NCBI GenBank assembly: GCA_004299305.1
Contig: SCPZ01000120.1
Span: forward strand, 1-60,362
DNA from: Methylobacter sp.
GTDB lineage: Bacteria > Pseudomonadota > Gammaproteobacteria > Methylococcales > Methylomonadaceae
DNA: 60,362 nucleotides
Direction of reading: 5' to 3'
Part shown: positions 35,108 through 42,817 of the stretch, piece after piece
How the letters are laid out: the number at the start of each line of letters is the position of its first letter
Numbering within the stretch: position 1 is the stretch's first letter
Translations under genes and position numbers: made by a program
The notes under the pieces: model-generated
The model's input: the letters and a program-made list of their open reading frames with translations, nothing else
Databases searched by the model: none
What the model was told of the DNA's origin: nothing

Positions 35108-37573
35108 TCACCGAACCGTGTAAGCCTTAACGAGTTGGTTGTTAATTTCGTTTGATTCGGACAGGGCGCAGGCGCTGTCGATGAAAACGCGTAGCCGTTT
35201 ATGTCCGGCTTTGTCGGCGGAAAGATCGGTGACGGTTAGGATCTTTTGGGTTCCTGGTCTGAGCGTACCCACCGTAATCGACTTGCCGCCTTTGGCTGAG
35301 CAAGCCTGGACGTTGGGCTGATTAGCCCAGACCGTCAGCTGTCCGCCATTAGCAGAGACTTTCCCCTGATTTTTGATGGTCACTCTGACCTTGAAGATGC
35401 CGTTGGCAGATGGTGCGGCGGGAATCAGCGAAAGGCTGGTCACCGCAAAGTCGCTGGCTACGGCTTTAAACGTTGCGCTCACGTCCTGCGCTGCCGTCAT
35501 GCTCAACGTGCAGTTTCCTGTCTTCGGGCAGTTCCCCCCAGACCAGCCGGTGAAAGTAGAGCCGCTGTCAGGACTGGCCGTTAGCGTAACCAATGCACCG
35601 CTGGCGTACTCCTCCGTGCAATCGCTGCCGCAATTGATCCCCGCCAAATTGCTGGTTACCGTGCCGCCGCCTAATTTGGTGACGGTTAACTTGTAGGTAA
35701 CAGGCAGGGCTTCACAGCCATCCCACCAGCAAGGATTGATGGAAATGAAGTCTGTTACGGCAGCATATTTCGGTGATTGGCTCGCAGGCTGTCCCTGCCA
35801 TTCCAGAAGCGAGGAGTTACCGTTCATGGAATAAGCGGCGGTGCTCTCGAAAACCATGAACAGATCACCGCCCGCTGCTTTCCAGTCGTCGAGCATCGTG
35901 GTGTAGGCCTCTCCCATTCGTAGATCACGATTGGCTTGGTTGGTAAGCGCGTTCAATTTGATTTGATAGGCGTCATTGCTGCGGGCGGCTCCCAATTCGT
36001 TTCCGCCTTCGTAAGCGACCAAGGCGACGTTATGACGATCTGCCACCGACTTATTCGCCGTTACCCAGGATTTGATTACAGGGAGGGATGGCATTGCCAT
36101 GTTCGCTTGGTTCGTCGGCGGTGTTAGTACCCCGCCTTGGGTGATTTCCTCGAAAAGCTTGCTTAAGCCTTCGTCCGGCTGGGTAAACCAGCTGCTTTCG
36201 ATTTGGTTTTGTAAGACGGGATTAGCCACATGACCGCCGATATAAGGGGCAATGGCGATGGCGTCAATACCTGCAACCGTGTCGCACGCCGTTCCTCCTG
36301 CTTCGGCGGCGTGCAGAGGACACGACAGCGCCTGGTCTGCTACCCAGGAATTAGCGGCTTGAGCCCCCATTACGCAACGAACCCTGCCGGGTTGATCAGC
36401 GAATTCACGTTTCCAGATAGCGCAAATCTCCTTGCTGCGCATCCCGAACCAGTTGATCTGTTTGGTAAAGTCGCTCGCGGACGAAGTCGGCCAGCGAGCG
36501 ATACCCTGCTGTTTAATCCAATCGCCGTTTACGCCATAGGGGTAGTTGGAGTTCCAGGCCTCGTTGTAGTATTCCAGATAAATGGGGCGGGTAGTGGTCA
36601 GCCTGGCTTTTGCCAGTTGGGCGAATTGGCTAACGTAATCGTCGTCCGCCCGTGCGGGGATTTCAAGCCAGGGCGAGGCATCAAGGCTATTGGCAATATC
36701 GAGGGCGACTTCGATGGGCGCTCCTCCGGCTTTTAGCGTGCTGCTATATCCCCAGCTGATATTGCTGAGTTTTGGACGGTCTTGCCAATGGATGGTTTGA
36801 TCGTTGATTACGTCGGTGAAACGGACATAGCGTATTGCGGAAAACGGGCGCAAATCGTTCAAGAAAAGCGGATAGAAGGGTTCGGTCTGGTAGGTTTCGG
36901 TGAACGCCCGGTAGGAGTCAGGGCAGTCCGAGACATCGGCAGCAAATGAGAAGGGATCGCGGTTGCAAGTGCCCCCTGGTGGAATGACGCGGATGTTTCG
37001 CAAATAGTTGCCGGTCTGGTTGGGATCGGTTGCGATGATGCTGATAAAAAAACCGGAGTGCGGTGTCGCAATATCGAAGACATCCGAGCCTTGTGTAGAG
37101 GCGGCGGCATTGCGAACGGCATCCCAGCCATAGGACAGGCTGCCCTCGCCATCGTAAAGCACCGTCCAGCGACCGGCGGGATACTTACCGGGATGTAGCG
37201 TGTCGGTACTCATCGCCAGTATCGTACTCACAAAGCGGTATTGCGCGGAAGCATCGGCTGTCGGCAGGGAGCGCGGCCAACCGTCCTGATCAAGATCCAG
37301 TTGCGCCTGCTCGTGAGTATTCCAACAGTTTACCCCTTGAATCCATTTGCATTGCGTCAGCCATAGGCCATTTTCGCCGTTACCGGCGCGCTTGAAAAAA
37401 TCCACCGTCGGAATTTCCGTGCCCCAGTAACGCAGATCGCGAATATTAATACCTACGGGCGAAGCGGTGTTGTCAGCGTTAGCGTAGGATGTCGGCGCGA
37501 AAAGTGCCGCCAAACAGAACAGCATCATAGTGATTAAGTTGTGGTTATGGCTTTTAACAGGGAACTTATTCAT
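35108..37573 (-). CDS. Large secreted protein with Cys-rich bacterial repeat and CARDB domain
   Basis: An 821-residue exported protein. The signal peptide ends near SYANADN (residue 33). The N-terminal 600 residues resemble a glycoside-hydrolase-like barrel by feel (IYLEYYNEAWNSNYPYG, VALVAYEGGNELG carry possible acid residues), but I cannot name the family. A bacterial repeat domain follows (GGGTVTSNLAGINCGSDCTEEY through FTGWSGG), then a C-terminal CARDB domain (VRVTIKNQGKVSANGGQL to SESNEINNQLV). ATG 37573 has GGAG upstream; a TTG at 37585 is the alternative. It is likely extracellular, acting on polysaccharide. Confidence 0.65.
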   Translation of the reverse strand: MNKFPVKSHNHNLITMMLFCLAALFAPTSYANADNTASPVGINIRDLRYWGTEIPTVDFFKRAGNGENGLWLTQCKWIQGVNCWNTHEQAQLDLDQDGWPRSLPTADASAQYRFVSTILAMSTDTLHPGKYPAGRWTVLYDGEGSLSYGWDAVRNAAASTQGSDVFDIATPHSGFFISIIATDPNQTGNYLRNIRVIPPGGTCNRDPFSFAADVSDCPDSYRAFTETYQTEPFYPLFLNDLRPFSAIRYVRFTDVINDQTIHWQDRPKLSNISWGYSSTLKAGGAPIEVALDIANSLDASPWLEIPARADDDYVSQFAQLAKARLTTTRPIYLEYYNEAWNSNYPYGVNGDWIKQQGIARWPTSSASDFTKQINWFGMRSKEICAIWKREFADQPGRVRCVMGAQAANSWVADQALSCPLHAAEAGGTACDTVAGIDAIAIAPYIGGHVANPVLQNQIESSWFTQPDEGLSKLFEEITQGGVLTPPTNQANMAMPSLPVIKSWVTANKSVADRHNVALVAYEGGNELGAARSNDAYQIKLNALTNQANRDLRMGEAYTTMLDDWKAAGGDLFMVFESTAAYSMNGNSSLLEWQGQPASQSPKYAAVTDFISINPCWWDGCEALPVTYKLTVTKLGGGTVTSNLAGINCGSDCTEEYASGALVTLTASPDSGSTFTGWSGGNCPKTGNCTLSMTAAQDVSATFKAVASDFAVTSLSLIPAAPSANGIFKVRVTIKNQGKVSANGGQLTVWANQPNVQACSAKGGKSITVGTLRPGTQKILTVTDLSADKAGHKRLRVFIDSACALSESNEINNQLVKAYTVR

Positions 37574-37662
37574 GTCACACTCCAAATTTTAATTTTTCTT
37601 GACTGGATTCTGGCGGTGTAGCATTTGCGCTAGGCGATACGGTCTTTTATTAGGAGAAATAA

Positions 37663-37722
37663 CATGCAAGCAATCGCTCAGTTAATCTCAGTGAGCGGGT
37701 CTATAGCCCATGCAAAAGACTA
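37663..37722 (+). other. 19-codon ORF with strong ribosome site
   Basis: AGGAGAAATAAC precedes ATG at 37663 with ideal spacing. The frame reads MQAIAQLISVSGSIAHAKD and stops. This resembles the first residues of large adhesin or FecR-like retention modules, so it may be the stump of a deleted gene. A short leader peptide is the alternative. The rest of 37586-37899 is the repeat at 37763 and unassigned sequence. Confidence 0.35.
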
Positions 37723-37762
37723 GTTCGGTCGATTAAGGATTAGTTCGGCTGCCAACTTAAGC

Positions 37763-37826
37763 TGGGACAGATAACATCCCTTTGAGGGATGTTATCTGTA
37801 AAACCGCCCCACCTTAAATTGGAAGC
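37763..37826. repeat. ACAGATAACATCC hairpin repeat, copy 2
   Basis: ACAGATAACATCCCTT and GAGGGATGTTATCTGT form the hairpin. The tail CCTTAAATTGGAAGCC matches the tail of the copy at 15441, so the unit is about 60 bp long, not just the stem. Confidence 0.75.
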
Positions 37827-37899
37827 CGGAAGCTGTGATGGTTTATTTTTTGCGGGTTATCTTATCTTTAATCAACGATTGCTATTCAGTATCCAGGCG

Positions 37900-38364
37900 T
37901 TATGGTGCCGATATGACGCCGCAAACACTATCGATAAATCTGCTTAATGGCTCTACCATGGGCGAATCATTTGATGAACCTTGACCATTTTTATTCAGTA
38001 AAAAAATTTCTTTTAAAGAACCGTCAGCCTGTTTTTGATAAGCGAAATACTTGTATGTCGAGCCGCCAATTGGATCCATACCTGTAATATTACCCAGCTC
38101 AGCTTGGGCAATCACCGCTTTTATGTTTTTTACATTGAGATTTGCAGCTCTTATTTCTTTCGAGGCAAGATTGGGGCCTGATGGAAATAGCCAGACATTG
38201 TGTTCTATTACCACTTGTCCGCGATCGTTCAGTATGCAGCTATTAATGTAGCTATTAGTCGGGGTTGATGGTGATGTTGTTCTTACCTGGAGTAAAGGCG
38301 CCGCCGATACCGCTCCTTGTAACAATAATAAGGGAAGTATCCAGTAGTATGAGAATTTAAGCAT
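37900..38364 (-). CDS. Small exported protein of unknown function
   Basis: 154 residues with a clear signal peptide: MLKFSYYWILPLLLLQGAVS, cut after about residue 22. The mature part has two Cys (SYINSCILNDRG and FIDSVCGVISAP) that may pair. I do not recognise a domain. Start 38364 was chosen because an AAGG site lies 9 bases upstream and the signal peptide begins there; the frame runs open to 38493 without support. Confidence 0.6.
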   Translation of the reverse strand: MLKFSYYWILPLLLLQGAVSAAPLLQVRTTSPSTPTNSYINSCILNDRGQVVIEHNVWLFPSGPNLASKEIRAANLNVKNIKAVIAQAELGNITGMDPIGGSTYKYFAYQKQADGSLKEIFLLNKNGQGSSNDSPMVEPLSRFIDSVCGVISAP

Positions 38365-38774
38365 AATAACGACCTTCTTTTGATGAAAGAAATCAGTGCG
38401 CAATGGCCAATAAACACCATTGTTCCTTGGAGAGTATATTTCAAAATAATAAATCCCATGCCTTTTATGAGAGTTAAATTCAAAATATGTCAACCCAGCC
38501 TCGGCTATTCGCCATCATCGGGATGGCTAGATAACGCTAATAACAACAATAGGGGAAACTACTCACCCTATGCTAATGCTAGCTTTTGTCATATTCAAAG
38601 CTTCCGCTCCTTACCTACATCCATGTAGGCAAAGCCAGTTTTGAACTCCTATAGCACACTTTTCTGGAGTCCAAAGCTGGCTTTGGACAGTAAGAATCGA
38701 CTTTATGGTTAAAGGTGGTGAGTAGTTACCAATAGGGTTACCTTTTTTATGGGAATGGGGCTGGAATTTTTCAC
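38365..38774. other. Intergenic region with repeat debris
   Basis: No gene is supported. GGAGTCCAAAGCTGGCTTTGGAC (38656-38678, split as GGAGTCCAAAGC and GCTTTGGAC arms) is palindromic and shares CTGGAGTCCAAAGC with the opposite strand at 23765-23820. Two inverted copies of GGGTAACTACTCACC-like words sit near 38560 and 38720. Confidence 0.4.
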
Positions 38775-38803
38775 AAAACAGTATAAACGGTATATACTGT
38801 TTT
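38769..38803 (+). promoter_or_regulatory. Promoter with palindromic operator
   Basis: AAAACAGTATA (38775-38785) is the exact reverse complement of TATACTGTTTT (38793-38803), around AACGGTA. The palindrome fills the spacer and -10 of a likely promoter: TTTCAC at 38769-38774, an 18-base gap, TATACT at 38793-38798. It stands 27 bases before a small putative DNA-binding protein gene, so autoregulation is likely. Confidence 0.6.
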
Positions 38804-38830
38804 CACATTTAACATACACGGAGAATCATA

Positions 38831-39268
38831 ATGGCGTTGAAACAACCTAAATCCACAAAAACTGTAACCGAACAACCCGAAAACCAAGCCCTTGCCGAAC
38901 CATTGGCGGAGCCTGAAACAGGCAAGAAAACGCAAAAAAAACCGGCAACAGCAAAATCGGCTAATGTTACGGAAGTCAAAGACGCCGTCGATATACCGGT
39001 AAAAGAAGCGGAAGCGTTAGCTAAAAAAAGAAAACCCGTTAAAGCAAAAGTAATCCGGGATAGTTTTTCATTCCCGGAACATGATTACTTAAAAATTTCA
39101 GAACTTAAGAAAGCCTGCCTGGCGGAGGGAATCCATGTTAAAAAAGGCGAACTGCTTCGCGCCGGGCTTCAGTTGCTTATAAAATTAAGCCCGGCTGAGC
39201 TCAAACAAGCCATTGACCAGGTTGAGAAAGTTAAAACCGGTCGACCGAGCTCTTCAAAAAAACAATAA
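38831..39268 (+). CDS. Lys/Ala-rich protein with a RHH-like C-terminal DNA-binding region
   Basis: A 145-residue basic protein. Residues 1-75 are a low-complexity Lys/Ala/Pro/Glu-rich tail resembling histone H1-like tails. Residues 76-145 (VIRDSFSFPEHDYLKISELK, then HVKKGELLRAGLQLL) look like a strand plus two helices, as in ribbon-helix-helix proteins, ending with a basic GRPSSSKKQ. It follows a promoter with a perfect palindrome and an ACGGAGAATCATA ribosome site. It is probably a small transcription or nucleoid factor. The target is unknown beyond possible self-control. Confidence 0.55.
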   Translation: MALKQPKSTKTVTEQPENQALAEPLAEPETGKKTQKKPATAKSANVTEVKDAVDIPVKEAEALAKKRKPVKAKVIRDSFSFPEHDYLKISELKKACLAEGIHVKKGELLRAGLQLLIKLSPAELKQAIDQVEKVKTGRPSSSKKQ

Positions 39269-39289
39269 TTTTTAACTAGCCACTGCCGG

Positions 39290-39325
39290 TGCAGATAACA
39301 TCCCTTTGAAGGATGTTATCTGTAA
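39290..39325. repeat. ACAGATAACATCC hairpin repeat, copy 3
   Basis: GCAGATAACATCCCTT pairs with AAGGATGTTATCTG nearly perfectly. It lies 22 bases after the preceding gene, as copy 1 does after the large oxidoreductase, which fits a role as a terminator. The tail differs from the other two copies. Confidence 0.7.
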
Positions 39326-39436
39326 ATTCGTCCCACTGTAGGTCGCCTGATTTTTAACACTTTGGGAATGTTTTCCGGGAAAAAATTCATCACACTGTAA
39401 TAAAGCCGTCAAAAAGCAAAGTTATACTTTTCGGCT

Positions 39437-40966
39437 ATGAAAAAAGACAAGACCAAAAAACATAAGCTTCTACTTCGGCTTCTTACGCTTGATGATTACG
39501 ATAATATTGCGGTTTTAATGGAGCATGTTTACGATAATTTGGGCGGGGCCTGGAAGAAAGACCAGTACACCTCTCAAATTACCCGTTTCCCTCAAGGCCA
39601 GATTGTTATTGAAGATAACGGTCAATTAGTGGCCGCCGCATTAAGCATGGTCGTCGATTATTCCCGCTTTGGCGATGTTCATACCTACGCCCAGATTACC
39701 AGTAACGGTTACCTGACCCATCACGACCCGATGGGCGACACCTTGTACGGCGTCGATATTTTCGTCCACCCGAAGTACCGGGGCCTGCGTTTAGGCCGAA
39801 GATTATACGATGCGCGCAAAGAATTATGCCGAAACTTGAATCTGCGCCGGTTTATTGCCGGCGGGCGGATTCCCGGCTATGCCAAATACGCCGATACCTT
39901 AACGCCGGTGCGCTATATCGAAGAGGTCAAAAACCGGGAGATATTCGACCCGGTGCTGTCATTCCAACTGTTTAACGGCTTCCATGTACGTAAGCTGTTA
40001 ACCGGTTATCTGCCTGTAGACGTTGAATCCAAGGGTTTTGCCACACTTCTTGAATGGGTCAATCTCGATTATGTAGAAAAAACGCCCTCGCTTGGCGGCT
40101 CCAAAAATATCATCCGTTTAGGCGTTGTGCAATGGCAGATGCGAACCTTGAGCAGCGTCGAGGAGTTGCTCAAACATGCCGAATTTTTTATTGATGCGGT
40201 AGCCGGTTATCATTCCGACTTTGTGCTTTTTCCCGAGTATATGAGTGCGCCGCTAATGGGATTATTCAATGATAAAAGCCCTCCCGATGCGATTCGCGCC
40301 TTAGCCGGTTTTACCAGTGAGATTCGGAACGGTCTGTTGGAAATGGCCATGTCTTACAACATCAATATTATTGCCGGCTCCATGCCTGAGTATAGTGCGC
40401 ATGAACTCTATAATGTATCCTGGCTGCTCAGGCGTGACGGCACGTTTGAAGCGCAATACAAAATCCATGTCACGATTGATGAAGTCAGTTGTTGGGGCGT
40501 TCAAGGCGGGGATGCGTTAAAAGTATTCGATACCGATTGCGGAAAGATTGCGGTATTAATCTGTTACGATTCGGAATTTCCCGAACTTGCCCGCTTGGCG
40601 ACCATTCAGGGCGCGCAAATAATTTTTGTGCCGTTCTGGACCGATACCAAAAATGCCTACCAACGGGTGCGCTATTGTTCTCATGCCCGTGCAATTGAAA
40701 ATGAATGTTTTGTAGCGATTACCGGCAGTGTCGGGAATTTGCCACATGCTGAGAATATGGACATACAATACGCGCAAGCGGCCATTTTTAGCCCCAGTGA
40801 TTTTTCGTTTCCGCATGATGCAATATTAGCGGAAGCAACGCCAAATACCGAGATGACGCTGATTGCCGATGTTAACTTGGATTTATTAAAGCAAGTTCGC
40901 ACTCGCGGCGCCGCCCGCAATCTTGCCAATCGACGCCCTGATTTATATCGTTTAGAGTGGTTTTAA
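39437..40966 (+). CDS. GNAT acetyltransferase-nitrilase fusion protein
   Basis: 509 residues in two enzyme domains. Residues 10-180 are a GNAT fold with VDIFVHPKYRGLRLGRRLYDAR (acetyl-CoA loop at 114-123, split over strand 4). Residues 225-500 are a carbon-nitrogen hydrolase with the full triad: Glu267 (LFPEYMS), Lys342 (QYKIHVT) and Cys376 (LICYDSEFPE). Such fusions are known in proteobacteria, but their substrate is not established. It is single, after a repeat hairpin, with no clear ribosome site. Both active sites look intact. Confidence 0.88.
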   Translation: MKKDKTKKHKLLLRLLTLDDYDNIAVLMEHVYDNLGGAWKKDQYTSQITRFPQGQIVIEDNGQLVAAALSMVVDYSRFGDVHTYAQITSNGYLTHHDPMGDTLYGVDIFVHPKYRGLRLGRRLYDARKELCRNLNLRRFIAGGRIPGYAKYADTLTPVRYIEEVKNREIFDPVLSFQLFNGFHVRKLLTGYLPVDVESKGFATLLEWVNLDYVEKTPSLGGSKNIIRLGVVQWQMRTLSSVEELLKHAEFFIDAVAGYHSDFVLFPEYMSAPLMGLFNDKSPPDAIRALAGFTSEIRNGLLEMAMSYNINIIAGSMPEYSAHELYNVSWLLRRDGTFEAQYKIHVTIDEVSCWGVQGGDALKVFDTDCGKIAVLICYDSEFPELARLATIQGAQIIFVPFWTDTKNAYQRVRYCSHARAIENECFVAITGSVGNLPHAENMDIQYAQAAIFSPSDFSFPHDAILAEATPNTEMTLIADVNLDLLKQVRTRGAARNLANRRPDLYRLEWF

Positions 40967-41223
40967 AACATAAACATCTGCATAAGGCGATTTCCGGCGA
41001 AGATGCCAGTAAAAATTTAACGTATTGTTACATCAGTAAATTAATTAAATGGCCTTTTTTATGCCTTGAAAAATTATGAGTCAGGACGACTGTATGGATA
41101 CAGGAAGAAGAGCGTTTACTGACTGCTAGGAATTTAAGAATAAGCATGTCAGCCGATAATAAATTTAAGAATATTGCTGACATACAAGCATAAGTTTAAT
41201 AAATTTGCATTGAGGGGATCGTC

Positions 41224-41331
41224 ATGAAAAACATAGCATGGATATTCGACATCATTGTTCAACTCACATTAATGGTCGTCTTGCTTTTTGATCGCAGGAG
41301 CTATTTGCACTGTGTTGACCTTGATAATTAA
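41224..41331 (+). CDS. Possible 35-residue membrane peptide
   Basis: The ATG follows GAGGGG at 6 bases. The frame encodes a single hydrophobic helix (residues 4-22: IAWIFDIIVQLTLMVVLLF) and a polar end RRSYLHCVDLDN. Such size and shape fit a small inner-membrane protein. It lies in a 550-base gap (40967-41517) that otherwise holds a repeat fragment and hairpins. Translation is unproved. Confidence 0.4.
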   Translation: MKNIAWIFDIIVQLTLMVVLLFDRRSYLHCVDLDN

Positions 41332-41374
41332 TTGGCGGGCTGTAGCGAGGACGTGGGTTTAGGCGATTGCCAAT

Positions 41375-41407
41375 AATAAATATACCCAAATGGCGCAGGA
41401 AATCGCC
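41375..41407. repeat. Internally deleted relative of the 126-bp cruciform
   Basis: AATAAATATACCCAAATGGC followed by GCAGGA is identical to 5-29 of the window. It then joins directly to AATCGCCT, the sequence just outside the right arm of the first copy (143-150). The whole hairpin body is missing between. Confidence 0.65.
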
Positions 41408-41410
41408 TTA

Positions 41411-41501
41411 TAACAGCCCCCGGCTTTTTTCAGGGGCTGTTATGTTGCAGGAGCTATAAATCAATAGTCATGCAGGATTCGCAAAGTTTCCTGCATGACG
41501 C
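41411..41501. terminator. Two hairpins after the aminotransferase gene
   Basis: ATAACAGCCCC/GGGGCTGTTAT (41411-41440) and GTCATGCAGGA/TCCTGCATGAC (41468-41501) are strong stems at the end of the minus-strand aminotransferase gene. Neither is followed by a long T-run on that strand, so efficient termination is likely but not certain. Confidence 0.5.
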
Positions 41502-41517
41502 CAGTCTAACAAAAATC

Positions 41518-42699
41518 TTAAATCGCCTTCTTAATTCGCTCCATAGCATTTTGCAGATTCGCCATGCTGGTAGCTATTGAAATCCTGATATGCCCAGGGG
41601 TGCCAAACGCGGAACCCGGCACCAACGCCACACCCGCCTCTTCGATCAGGTATTCGGAAAAACCCAGATCGTCATCAATGTTATCCAATCTGGCAATCAG
41701 CTTTTCCACATTAGGGAACACATAAAAGGTGCCGTCGGTTTCAAGACATTCAACACCGTCGATGCTGTTCAGTTCGCTGACGACATAATCATGGCGCTTT
41801 TTAAATTCAACACACATATTATCGATAAAGCTTTGATCGCCGATTAACGCGGCTTCGGCGGCATGTTGTGAAATCGACGTCGGGTTCGATGTGCTTTGCG
41901 ACTGGATAGTAGTCATCGCCTCAATCAAATCCGCAGGACCCGCGGCATAACCGATACGCCAACCGGTCATCGAATAGGCTTTGGATACCCCGTTCATAAC
42001 CACGGTACGGTCATAAAACTCGGGATGCGCATTTAAGATGTTAACAAACGTGCCTTTGTTCCAAAGGATGTGCTCGTACATATCATCGGTGGCGATGATA
42101 ATGCTCGGGAAATCCTTAAGCACATCGCCCAGCGCTTTAAGTTCTTCCAGATTATAGGCAACACCGGACGGATTTGACGGGCTGTTGATAAAGATTAACC
42201 GGGTTTTAGCGGTAATGGCGGCGCGTAATTGTTCCGGCGAAATTTTAAAATTTTGCGCCTGGGTGGTTTCGATAATCACCGGCACGCCGTCGGCCAATAA
42301 CACCATGTCAGGATAGGAAACCCAAAACGGCGCGGGAATAATGACCTCGTCGCCTGCATTAAGCAGGGCCTGGGTCAGGTTGAATGAGCTTTGCTTGCCG
42401 CCGCAGGAAACCAGGATCTGGTTGGCCTGGTAGTCAAGGCCGTTATCGTTCTTGTACTTGGCGATAATGGCTTTTTTCAGGCTGGCTATACCGTCAACTG
42501 CGGTGTATTTGGTCTGGCCGTTCTCGATAGCCTTAACCGCCGCCGCCTTGATATGATCCGGGGTGTCGAAATCCGGCTCACCGGCGCCAAGGCCGATAAT
42601 GTCTTTGCCTGCAGCACGCATTTGCGCGGCTCTGGCAGTAATCGCCAAAGTAGGTGATGGTTTAACTGCCTGGACTCTGTTAGAAAGTTTGATGCTCAT
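41518..42699 (-). CDS. Aspartate aminotransferase, class I PLP (AAT Ib group)
   Basis: A 393-residue aminotransferase that exchanges the amino group of aspartate and 2-oxoglutarate; some relatives also use prephenate. GLGAGEPDFDTPDHIK near residue 33, FINSPSNPSGVAY and the PLP Lys in GVSKAYSMTGWRIGYAAGP (about residue 236) are conserved. ATG 42699 has GGGGAAAC directly upstream; the frame runs open to 42768 without support. It is divergent from uvrB. Confidence 0.92.
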   Translation of the reverse strand: MSIKLSNRVQAVKPSPTLAITARAAQMRAAGKDIIGLGAGEPDFDTPDHIKAAAVKAIENGQTKYTAVDGIASLKKAIIAKYKNDNGLDYQANQILVSCGGKQSSFNLTQALLNAGDEVIIPAPFWVSYPDMVLLADGVPVIIETTQAQNFKISPEQLRAAITAKTRLIFINSPSNPSGVAYNLEELKALGDVLKDFPSIIIATDDMYEHILWNKGTFVNILNAHPEFYDRTVVMNGVSKAYSMTGWRIGYAAGPADLIEAMTTIQSQSTSNPTSISQHAAEAALIGDQSFIDNMCVEFKKRHDYVVSELNSIDGVECLETDGTFYVFPNVEKLIARLDNIDDDLGFSEYLIEEAGVALVPGSAFGTPGHIRISIATSMANLQNAMERIKKAI

Positions 42700-42736
42700 G
42701 TTTCCCCGTGTAAAATCAATGTCAAAGAGGAGGCAG

Positions 42737-42755
42737 ATTATACAGTATGTATAAT
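42737..42755. promoter_or_regulatory. Palindrome with back-to-back -10 boxes
   Basis: ATTATAC-AGTAT-GTATAAT is a 19-base palindrome in the aminotransferase/uvrB divergent gap. Each arm carries TATAAT, one per strand. No good -35 is seen at the right distance. It lacks the CTGT-N8-ACAG form of a LexA site, so SOS control of uvrB is not supported. Confidence 0.35.
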
Positions 42756-42817
42756 GGCTTACTAACAACCCGATGTTAAAAAAGTATGGTAACTACTCAG
42801 CAGTTAGAGAAATCCAA

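Noticed and set aside
42737-42755. LexA (SOS) box for uvrB
   Set aside because: The palindrome contains ACAG and TACTGT-like parts but not CTGT-N8-ACAG with the right spacing.
42773-42817. ATG start for uvrB at 42773
   Set aside because: The 15 extra residues lie on a dispersed repeat word, have no ribosome site, and exceed the family length. GTG 42818 starts exactly at the [10 protein letters not shown] opening.
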